Shown here: piece by piece, positions 1-5,548 of the stretch
Layout of the letters: each line of letters begins with the position of its first letter
Numbering within the stretch: the first letter of the stretch is position 1
From: Candidatus Aciduliprofundum sp.
Lineage (GTDB): Archaea; Thermoplasmatota; Thermoplasmata; Thermoplasmatales; Aciduliprofundaceae
Length of the DNA: 7,240 bases
NCBI GenBank assembly: GCA_015523135.1
Contig: WAKY01000100.1
Location: forward strand, 1-7,240
Direction of reading: 5' to 3'
The notes under the pieces: model-generated
Told to the model about the DNA's origin: nothing
Database searches by the model: none
Seen by the model: the letters and a program-made list of their open reading frames with translations, nothing else
Translations under genes and position numbers: made by a program

Positions 1-1070
1 AAGTTAAAGCTTATCCCTCAGGTGGGATAGATAAGGGAATTGAGTATTTTAAGGAGAGAATGGACAATTTTATAGGCATGGATTCAACTCAGCAGGAGGA
101 TATTGATGCCATGCTTCACGAAATTGATGGCACCGATGATTTCTCAATGCTCGGAGGGAATATTGCAATTGCCGTATCTTTGGCTGTAGCCAAGGCAGCT
201 GCAAACTCAATGGGCTTACCTTTCTACCAATATTTGGGGGGTGCTTTTGCAAATAGGATACCAAGGCCAGTGGGCAATGTGCTCGGTGGAGGAAAGCATG
301 CTGTGGGAGGCACAACAATTCAAGAGATGCTATCTATGGCTCTTAGCAATTCTGCAAAGGATAATGTATTTGCAAATGCACTTGTGCATAAAAAAGTTGG
401 TGAGAAATTAAGAGAGAGGTTTCCAAATATATCCATAGGTTTGGGAGATGAAAAGGCATGGATTGCGCCCATGGGTGACATTGAGGCTATTGAAGTTGTA
501 GTAGAGGCAGTAAGGGAAGTAAGCGAGGAATATGGGATAGAAATAAAACCAGCACTGGATTTTGCAGCCTCCTCATTCTACAAAGATGGAAAGTATCATT
601 ATAAGGATAAAGTTTTAACTCCTGAGGAGCAGATTGATTTCGTGGAAGACATAGTTAAGAATTATGGCATCTATCTTGTGGAAGACCCTCTGGATGAGGA
701 GGATTTTGATGGTTTTGCCGAGTTAACCAGGAGAATTGGGCACATTGCCTATGTTGTTGGTGATGACATATTTGTTACGAATGTGGAAAGAATAAAAATA
801 GGCGTGGATAAAGGGGCTGCAAATACAGTTCTCATAAAGCCAAATCAGATAGGAACATTAACTGATACCATAAGGGCAATAAGGTTCTCAAAAGATAATG
901 GCTACGCTACTATGATTTCCCATAGAAGTGGGGAGACATGTGATACAAGCATAGTGCATATTGGAGTTGCATTTGGCGTAGAGTTTATAAAGACTGGTGC
1001 AATAGGGGGAGAGAGAATAGCTAAATTGAATGAGATGATAAGAATTGAAGAGGAACTAAAAGGTGAGTAA
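1..1070 (+). CDS. eno: Enolase (phosphopyruvate hydratase), 5' end outside the window
   Basis: Catalyses reversible dehydration of 2-phosphoglycerate to phosphoenolpyruvate in cytosolic glycolysis and gluconeogenesis; the family is Mg-dependent. The reading frame is open from base 3 with no stop, so the ATG at 60 is internal; about 60 N-terminal residues lie upstream, judged from the usual 410-430 residue length. Aligning by motif to yeast enolase, the catalytic and metal residues are kept: His (codon 297) in GGKHA, Gln-Glu (321-326), Glu (450) in GDEKAW, Asp (558) in ALDFAAS, Glu (681) in VEDPLDE, Asp (762) in GDD, Lys (837) in LIKPNQIGT, His-Arg-Ser (921-929) in SHRSGET and Lys (990) in IKTGA. 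Several usually fixed loops differ (GDEKAWIAP for GDEGGFAP; IGGERIAK where most have xxRSERxAK). The stop is 2 bases before rpsB, the normal archaeal arrangement, which supports true enolase rather than another superfamily member. Confidence 0.95.
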   Translation, partial: VKAYPSGGIDKGIEYFKERMDNFIGMDSTQQEDIDAMLHEIDGTDDFSMLGGNIAIAVSLAVAKAAANSMGLPFYQYLGGAFANRIPRPVGNVLGGGKHAVGGTTIQEMLSMALSNSAKDNVFANALVHKKVGEKLRERFPNISIGLGDEKAWIAPMGDIEAIEVVVEAVREVSEEYGIEIKPALDFAASSFYKDGKYHYKDKVLTPEEQIDFVEDIVKNYGIYLVEDPLDEEDFDGFAELTRRIGHIAYVVGDDIFVTNVERIKIGVDKGAANTVLIKPNQIGTLTDTIRAIRFSKDNGYATMISHRSGETCDTSIVHIGVAFGVEFIKTGAIGGERIAKLNEMIRIEEELKGE

Positions 1071-1072
1071 AA

Positions 1073-1672
1073 ATGGTAGAATTACTGGTTGATGAAAACA
1101 CATACTTCACGGCGGGCGTGCATATAGGAACACAAGTGAGAAATAAGGACATGATGAAGTTCATCTACAAAGTTAGAAACGATGGGCTCTATCTGCTTGA
1201 TGTAACAAAGACAGATGAAAGAATAAGAATGGCCGCAAAGTTCCTTGCAAGGTATGATCCTCAGGATATCCTTGTAGTGTCCCAAAGGCAGTACGGACAA
1301 AAACCATCAATAAAATTTGCGGAGGTAATTGGAGGAGCTAAAGTTATGCCAGGAAGGTTTATACCAGGCACCCTAACAAATCCAAAGCTTCCAAACTACA
1401 TAGAGCCAAAGGTTATACTCATCAATGACCCTGCTGCAGACACTCAAGCTTTAAAAGAGGCGGTTAAGTCAAAGATACCTGTAGTTGCATTATGCGATGC
1501 CAATAATCGCACAAGTTATGTGGATTTAATAATACCCACAAACAATAAGGGTCGCCGCGCTCTCGCGCTTATATACTGGCTTCTTGCAAGGGAGATACTG
1601 AAGGAGAAGGGAATAATAAAGAGCAACGAAGAATACAAATACACCATAGAAGATTTTGAGGCACCGCTATGA
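1073..1672 (+). CDS. rpsB: Small ribosomal subunit protein uS2, archaeal type
   Basis: Structural protein of the 30S subunit. The 199-residue length fits archaeal uS2, which is shorter than the bacterial form of about 240. Family signatures are clear: FTAGVHIGTQVRNKDMMKFI near residues 12-31, YLLDVTKTDERI (40-51), GRFIPGTLTNP (94-104), VILINDPAADTQAL (114-127) and IPTNNKGRRALALIYWLLAR (154-173). The C terminus stops soon after the last helix, with only a short acidic tail. The ATG start is set by an SD-like AGGTGA at 1061-1066, six bases upstream and inside the end of enolase. The stop codon overlaps the MEMO start in ATGA, so the two are probably translationally coupled. The enolase-uS2-MEMO order is the common archaeal one. 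Confidence 0.98.
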   Translation: MVELLVDENTYFTAGVHIGTQVRNKDMMKFIYKVRNDGLYLLDVTKTDERIRMAAKFLARYDPQDILVVSQRQYGQKPSIKFAEVIGGAKVMPGRFIPGTLTNPKLPNYIEPKVILINDPAADTQALKEAVKSKIPVVALCDANNRTSYVDLIIPTNNKGRRALALIYWLLAREILKEKGIIKSNEEYKYTIEDFEAPL

Positions 1673-2484
1673 GGTACCCGGCAGTTGCAGGGCAGTTCTA
1701 TCCGGGAGAGAGAAAAGAGCTAGAAACGATGGTAAATGAACTTTTTATTCATCCTATTGGCCCTGGCTCTGTGCCTTCCCTAGTTCCTGATGGAAAAAGG
1801 AGAATAAAGGGGGGAGTTGTACCGCATGCTGGATATATGTTCTCAGGTCCTGTGGCCGCTCATTTTTATTATGCTCTTGCTTTAGATGGCTTTCCAGAAA
1901 GTTTTATAATTATAGGTCCAAATCATTATGGAGTTGGCTCTGGCGTTGCTATAGCCATGGATGATTTTATTACACCATTTGGAAAAGTGAAAATCGATAG
2001 GGAGTTAGCTAAAGATATAGCTAAAGGAGTTATAGATGTAGACAACTATGCGCACAGATACGAGCACAGCATAGAAGTGCAGCTACCATTCTTACAATTT
2101 TTCAAGAAAGAGATAAAATTCGTGCCAATAACAATGCTATTACAAGATTATGAAATTGCCATAGAGGTTGGAGAGGTAATAAAGGAGGCCATTGTTGATA
2201 AAGATGTTGTAATTATTGCCTCTTCTGATTTTTCCCACTATGTATCTAAGAACAAAGCATACACCAATGATGCTATGGCTATAGAGAAGATAGTTAAAGG
2301 GGATATAAAGGGCCTTTATGATGTAATTTACAAGCACAATATAACTATGTGTGGATATGGACCCGTGGCAGCCATGTTAACAGCTATCGGTGGAAAAGCA
2401 ACACTTTTAAAATATGCCACAAGTGGAGGCATACAACCTATGAATGAAGTTGTGGGTTATGCTGCCATAAAGGTTGAAAAATAA
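1669..2484 (+). CDS. MEMO family protein (AmmeMemoRadiSam system protein B type)
   Basis: Member of the MEMO1 family, whose fold resembles class III extradiol dioxygenases but whose archaeal role is unsettled. Length is 271 residues, normal for the family. The start matches the family signature (RYPAVAGQFYPG, residues 2-13). The four positions matching the metal/active-site residues of human MEMO1 are all present: His53 in PHAGYMFSGP, His86 in GPNHYG, His190 in SSDFSHY and Cys228 in TMCGYGP; EHSIEVQLPFLQ lies at 132-143. The ATG overlaps the rpsB stop by 4 bases, with GAGG at 1658-1661 as SD, so it belongs to the enolase-uS2 unit. In many euryarchaea mevalonate kinase follows MEMO; here an aminopeptidase with its own promoter follows instead. 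The AmmeMemoRadiSam partners (AMMECR1 and radical SAM) are not in the window. Family assignment is firm; function is not. Confidence 0.95.
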   Translation: MRYPAVAGQFYPGERKELETMVNELFIHPIGPGSVPSLVPDGKRRIKGGVVPHAGYMFSGPVAAHFYYALALDGFPESFIIIGPNHYGVGSGVAIAMDDFITPFGKVKIDRELAKDIAKGVIDVDNYAHRYEHSIEVQLPFLQFFKKEIKFVPITMLLQDYEIAIEVGEVIKEAIVDKDVVIIASSDFSHYVSKNKAYTNDAMAIEKIVKGDIKGLYDVIYKHNITMCGYGPVAAMLTAIGGKATLLKYATSGGIQPMNEVVGYAAIKVEK

Positions 2485-2491
2485 AAACATT

Positions 2492-2507
2492 CAAAAGTTT
2501 TAAATTA
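2492..2507 (+). promoter_or_regulatory. Archaeal promoter (BRE-like plus TATA box) for the M18 aminopeptidase
   Basis: The purine-rich CAAAAG at 2492-2497 is followed by TTTTAAATTA at 2498-2507, in the 58-base gap after the MEMO stop. With the usual archaeal spacing of about 25-26 bases, transcription would start near 2527-2530, leaving a short leader with the SD site before the ATG at 2543. This is a pattern match, not a mapped start. Confidence 0.6.
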
Positions 2508-2530
2508 AGTAAATGCATGCTCACGCAATA

Positions 2531-2537
2531 GAGGTGG
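2531..2537 (+). promoter_or_regulatory. Ribosome binding site that decides the M18 aminopeptidase start
   Basis: GAGGTGG sits five bases before the ATG at 2543 and matches the archaeal 16S anti-SD well. The in-frame ATG at 2513 lies upstream of this site and upstream of the predicted transcription start, so it should not be used. Confidence 0.8.
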
Positions 2538-2542
2538 TTATT

Positions 2543-3958
2543 ATGGCAAAGAAAAAGGAGAATATTGAGGAGAAATTGAGCATGAAGAAAGAAAGTATGT
2601 GGGTTACATTAGATAAAAAAGAGATCAAGGATGCAATGAAATTTGCAGATGATTACAAAAAATTCCTTAAAGAAGTTAAAACTGAGAGAGAAACTGTGGA
2701 TTTCATGGTATCTTTGGCTGAGAAATTGGGATTCAAAGATATAAACAATAAGAAAAGTTTATCTCCTGGAGATAAATTTTATATAGTTAACAGGGAAAAA
2801 GCCCTTGCTCTAGGAGTTGTTGGCAAGAAACCATTAGACGGGTTTAGATTGGTTGTATCTCATATTGATGCTCCCAGAATTGACATGAAGCCAAATCCAT
2901 TGTGGGAAGATTCAGATTCATCTATCGCACTTCTAAAAACTCATTACTATGGAGGAATAAAGAAGTACCAGTGGGTTTCTAGACCATTGGCAATACATGG
3001 AGTTATTTATACAAAGGATGGGAAGAGGATAAATATAAGGGTAGGCGATAATCCTGGCGACCCCGTGTTTGTAATACCAGACCTCTTACCTCATCTTGCA
3101 AGGAAGGTTCAGGGAGAACGCAAACTCTTTGACGGAATAACTGGAGAAGAGCTTCAGTTGGTCGTTGGAAACATTCCCATAGATGATAAGGATGTTAAGC
3201 AGAAGGTGAAAACCTATGTGCTAAAGTATCTCAATGAGAAATACGGTATTGTGGAGGAGGATTTCAACTCAGCTGATTTGGAGATAGTGCCTGCAGAGGA
3301 GCCCAGAGATGTTGGATTTGATAGAAGTATGGTGGGTGCCTATGGCCAAGATGATAGAATATGCGCCTACACATCTTTCCGCGCAATTCTAGAAGTAGAG
3401 GAGCCCACATACACAAGCATAGCATTCTTTTACGACAAGGAGGAGATTGGAAGCGATGGGAATGTGGGTGCCCAGAGCAACTTCCTAGAGTATGTCCTTG
3501 CCAAAGTTTTGAGCATAGTAAAACCGAATTACACCCATGCCGAGTTCCTTGAGATTCTCTATAAAACAAAGGCAATAAGTGCAGATGTGAGTGCAGCTAT
3601 AAACCCAATATTCAAGAGTGTGCATGATATACCCAACGCAGCCAAGGCAGGATATGGAGTGGTAATATCTAAATACACGGGCCATGGTGGAAAGTATGGT
3701 TCAAGTGAAGCTACCGCGGAATTTATGTCTGAGATAAGAGCCTTATATGAAAAGAACAAGGTACCTTATCAAGTGGCAGAGCTTGGGAAGGTTGATGAAG
3801 GTGGTGGAGGCACGATAGCCAAATTCTTTGCAAAGTACGGAATGGATGTTGTGGATATGGGGCCGGGCGTAATAGGAATGCACTCCCCATACGAGATAGC
3901 TAGCAAAATGGATATATGGAGTGCATATCGTGCCTACAAGGTTTTCCTCTCTCAATAA
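2543..3958 (+). CDS. M18 family metallo-aminopeptidase (aspartyl aminopeptidase / aminopeptidase I family)
   Basis: Cytosolic zinc exopeptidase that removes N-terminal residues from peptides; M18 enzymes often prefer acidic residues, but the preference here cannot be read from sequence. The start at 2543 gives 471 residues, near the family norm. The dinuclear-metal and catalytic set is recognisable in order: His107 and Asp109 in VVSHIDAPRIDMKPNP, Asp270/Asp271 in GAYGQDDR, Glu300-Glu301 in FYDKEEIGSDGNVGAQS, Asp348 in ISADVSAAINP, and His447 in GPGVIGMHSPYE. GHGGKYGSSEA (380-390) is a further family-type stretch. The N terminus is Lys/Glu-rich without a signal peptide. It is transcribed from its own promoter and ends at an oligo-T tract. 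It fits a peptide-using metabolism. A 481-residue version beginning at 2513 would start inside the promoter/leader and is disfavoured. Confidence 0.93.
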   Translation: MAKKKENIEEKLSMKKESMWVTLDKKEIKDAMKFADDYKKFLKEVKTERETVDFMVSLAEKLGFKDINNKKSLSPGDKFYIVNREKALALGVVGKKPLDGFRLVVSHIDAPRIDMKPNPLWEDSDSSIALLKTHYYGGIKKYQWVSRPLAIHGVIYTKDGKRINIRVGDNPGDPVFVIPDLLPHLARKVQGERKLFDGITGEELQLVVGNIPIDDKDVKQKVKTYVLKYLNEKYGIVEEDFNSADLEIVPAEEPRDVGFDRSMVGAYGQDDRICAYTSFRAILEVEEPTYTSIAFFYDKEEIGSDGNVGAQSNFLEYVLAKVLSIVKPNYTHAEFLEILYKTKAISADVSAAINPIFKSVHDIPNAAKAGYGVVISKYTGHGGKYGSSEATAEFMSEIRALYEKNKVPYQVAELGKVDEGGGGTIAKFFAKYGMDVVDMGPGVIGMHSPYEIASKMDIWSAYRAYKVFLSQ

Positions 3959-3969
3959 TTTTTTATTTT
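3959..3969 (+). terminator. Oligo-T transcription terminator after the aminopeptidase
   Basis: Six T, one A, then four T begin directly after the TAA stop. Archaeal RNA polymerase commonly terminates at such U-tracts without a hairpin. The same bases encode the last residues and TAA stop of the opposite-strand membrane protein, so the signal is embedded in a converging gene. No comparable T-tract was seen for the opposite strand at this junction. Confidence 0.6.
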
Positions 3970-4580
3970 ATAGGCAATTTTAAGAGCCATAGAAAAGTTG
4001 CTGCAAGCATAAATGCTGAAGCTTCTGCAATTATCCCCATTATTATCTTTTTAGCCCTTGAGATTTCCCTTTTTCCTAAAGTATTTTCTGAGATTACAGG
4101 CACGCTGGCTTGAAAAGAGCCATAGACCAAGAAAACATAAAGCCAAGCAAGGAAGTTGAATGATAGAAGAATTTTCCCACTTTGTTCAAATAGAATCCCA
4201 AATGAGCCTCCTATTATGAATACTTCCCAATATTTGAATTTGAAATTTCTCAAAATTATGTACCAAACTATAGCAAAAGCAAGATAATAGCCAAATGCAA
4301 GATAGAGGTCAGTAAGAGGATACGGACTGAATAAGGCACGCTCTGCTAGTGGCCTTGGTAGATTATCTACTATTGCAAAAATTTCAGTTAGATATCCAAA
4401 GAGCAAAAAGAGAAGAATGAATTTTGCCCAAGAAGGTAGGGCAATTCTCTTGTACCAATCCCCAATTTTCGGACGAAAATACACAAGGAGAGAAAAAATG
4501 GAAAAGATCCACCAAGTAAATCCTGTAAAGGGAGTGAGAGCTAAGGGTACGCTTGCCAAAATTATCCAAAATTTTCTCAT
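3963..4580 (-). CDS. Uncharacterised polytopic membrane protein, coupled to moaB
   Basis: I do not recognise this 205-residue protein. It is strongly hydrophobic, with probable membrane segments near residues 5-35 (one or two), 51-71, 91-110, 117-135, 139-162 and 178-200, so five to seven spans. Acidic residues occur in or at the edge of hydrophobic segments: Glu66 in GYLTEIFAI, Glu132 in GGSFGILFEQSGK and Glu186 in IIAEASAF. The loop LAERALFSPYPLTDLY (78-93) between spans looks like a possible functional loop. There is no extended soluble domain and no transporter signature I can name. The ATG is preceded by AAGGAG (4586-4591) with five-base spacing, and ATGA overlaps the moaB stop, so it is the last gene of the moaC-moaB unit and probably translationally coupled to moaB. 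A link to molybdate/tungstate or cofactor metabolism is only guilt by association. It ends 4 bases from the converging aminopeptidase stop. Confidence 0.85.
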   Translation of the reverse strand: MRKFWIILASVPLALTPFTGFTWWIFSIFSLLVYFRPKIGDWYKRIALPSWAKFILLFLLFGYLTEIFAIVDNLPRPLAERALFSPYPLTDLYLAFGYYLAFAIVWYIILRNFKFKYWEVFIIGGSFGILFEQSGKILLSFNFLAWLYVFLVYGSFQASVPVISENTLGKREISRAKKIIMGIIAEASAFMLAATFLWLLKLPIK

Positions 4581-5077
4581 TTTTTCTCCTTATTTAATTC
4601 GTACCACATATGATTTATCTCGCTAAATATGACCTCGCATCCTGTCTTCGCAGCTCCTTTTGAGCCGGGAATTGAGAATATTAGTTTTCCACAGCAAATT
4701 CCTCCAATAGTGCGGGACATCATGGCTGCTGTGCCTATTTCCTCGTAACTCTTTAACCTGAAAATCTCGCCAAAGCCCACAAGCTCTTTATCTAAAATCG
4801 CTTTTATTGTCTCTGCAGTCACATCCTTGGGGCTTATGCCTGTGCCTCCATTCAAAATCACAACATCACAAATTGGTAGTAAGTGGAATAATCCTCTGAG
4901 AATATCCAATTTTGAATCTTTAACAACATCATAGCCACAAGCCTTGTGCCCATTTTTCTCTATGGCATCCATAATTATCTTTCCTGATTCATCTGTATCC
5001 TTGTTTCTCGTAGAGCTAACAGTTAGAACTCCTATTCTCAAACTATAAGTGTGCTTTTTATGATCCTTTACTCCCAT
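4577..5077 (-). CDS. moaB: MoaB/MogA family molybdopterin adenylyltransferase-type protein
   Basis: Archaeal MoaB proteins adenylylate molybdopterin before Mo or W insertion in the cytosol. From the ATG at 5077 the product is 166 residues, the usual length for this single-domain, Rossmann-like family. Family marks are RIGVLTVSSTR (about 14-24), the nucleotide/MPT-binding ILNGGTGISPKDVTAE (74-89), GFGEIFRLKSYEEIGTAAMMSR (101-122, with Glu104) and the IFSIPGSKGAA stretch (133-143). Two starts compete: GTG at 5083, overlapping the moaC stop as GTGA, and ATG at 5077. AGGAGG at 5085-5090 lies one base from the GTG but seven from the ATG, so I chose the ATG; the longer form adds only two residues. 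The gene lies between moaC and a membrane protein in a tightly packed unit. MoaA, MoaD/MoaE and MoeA are not in the window. Hyperthermophiles often use tungsten here, which sequence alone cannot tell. Confidence 0.93.
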   Translation of the reverse strand: MGVKDHKKHTYSLRIGVLTVSSTRNKDTDESGKIIMDAIEKNGHKACGYDVVKDSKLDILRGLFHLLPICDVVILNGGTGISPKDVTAETIKAILDKELVGFGEIFRLKSYEEIGTAAMMSRTIGGICCGKLIFSIPGSKGAAKTGCEVIFSEINHMWYELNKEKK

Positions 5078-5079
5078 AT

Positions 5080-5529
5080 TCACTCCTCCTTTCTCTTCTC
5101 AACTACCTCTATGCCGAGAATTTGGGTCATTGGATACTGCCCATTCTCATCCTTCTCCAAGTATTTTACCATGTCCCAGATTGTTAACAAGGCAACACTC
5201 ACTCCGGTTAAAGCTTCCATCTCCACACCCGTCTTGTAATGTGCCTTAACCTCACATTCTACATCAATTCTATTTCCATAAATTCTGAAATTGAAATCTA
5301 TGAACTCCACAGGAATTGGGTGGCAGTGGGGAATCATCCTCGGTGTGTTTTTTACAGCTAGCATTCCAGCAACCTTAGCAGTTTCAAAAACATCTCCCTT
5401 CTTTATATCTCCCCTCTTTATGGCATCAACCGTTGTACTCCTTAGCACTATTGTTCCCTTAGCCCTTGCAATGCGAAGCACATCCTTTTTCTCACTTATG
5501 TCCACCATGCTCATAGGTGAACATCGCAT
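5080..5529 (-). CDS. moaC: Cyclic pyranopterin monophosphate synthase (MoaC)
   Basis: Second enzyme activity of molybdenum-cofactor synthesis: converts the MoaA product (3',8-cyclo-7,8-dihydro-GTP) to cyclic pyranopterin monophosphate. The family is normally hexameric and cytosolic. The 149-residue product carries the full signature: MVDISEK (8-14), MIPHCHPIP (65-73), VKAHYKTGVEMEALTGVSVA (94-113) and LLTIWDMVKYLEK (114-126). Asp119 and Lys122 match the conserved catalytic Asp/Lys of the family, and Glu103/Glu105 the EME motif. The start is uncertain. ATG 5529 has a short SD AAGG (5534-5537) four bases away. ATG 5514 lies about 25 bases from the centre of a TATA-like TTAATAA (5536-5542) and would be leaderless, giving MSMVDIS, a more typical N terminus. 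It follows the serpin stop by 17 bases and overlaps the GTG in front of moaB. Confidence 0.93.
   Translation of the reverse strand: MRCSPMSMVDISEKKDVLRIARAKGTIVLRSTTVDAIKRGDIKKGDVFETAKVAGMLAVKNTPRMIPHCHPIPVEFIDFNFRIYGNRIDVECEVKAHYKTGVEMEALTGVSVALLTIWDMVKYLEKDENGQYPMTQILGIEVVEKRKEE
5085..5090 (-). promoter_or_regulatory. Ribosome binding site favouring the ATG start of moaB
   Basis: Reads AGGAGG on the minus strand, inside the 3' end of moaC. Spacing is seven bases to ATG 5077 but only one base to GTG 5083, so it supports the shorter protein. Its strength suggests efficient re-initiation after moaC. Confidence 0.75.
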
Positions 5530-5535
5530 TATGCC

Positions 5536-5548
5536 TTATTAACTTTTT
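5536..5548 (-). promoter_or_regulatory. Possible TATA-type promoter for moaC
   Basis: On the minus strand AAAAAG (5543-5548) precedes TTAATAA (5536-5542) in the 17-base gap after the serpin and its stop codon. The TATA centre is about 25 bases from ATG 5514, the spacing expected for a leaderless transcript. If so, moaC would start at 5514 rather than 5529. The sequence is A+T-rich, so a chance match is quite possible. Confidence 0.35.

Noticed and set aside
60..62. ATG as the enolase start
   Set aside because: The frame is open upstream to the window edge and reads enolase-like sequence, and a 336-residue enolase would lack its N-terminal domain.
2486..2501. AAAAC...GTTTT inverted repeat after MEMO as a terminator hairpin
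   Set aside because: Arms are A/T-rich and weak, with no strong T-tract following; better explained as part of the TATA region.
2513..2542. N-terminal extension of the aminopeptidase from ATG 2513
   Set aside because: It lies upstream of the SD site and of the predicted transcription start, and adds no family-like sequence.
3264..3575. 103-codon minus-strand open frame rich in His, Cys and Pro
   Set aside because: Lies antisense inside the well-supported aminopeptidase, with no domain and no SD; a codon-bias shadow.
3559..3955. Overlapping minus-strand open frames after the membrane protein gene
   Set aside because: Antisense to conserved M18 motifs, no SD, compositional shadows.
4417..4626. 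Plus-strand open frame across the moaB/membrane-protein junction
   Set aside because: Antisense to two supported genes and without any recognisable protein features.
5291..5542. 83-codon hydrophobic plus-strand open frame
   Set aside because: Fully antisense to moaC; its hydrophobicity follows from complementing the moaC codons. No independent support.
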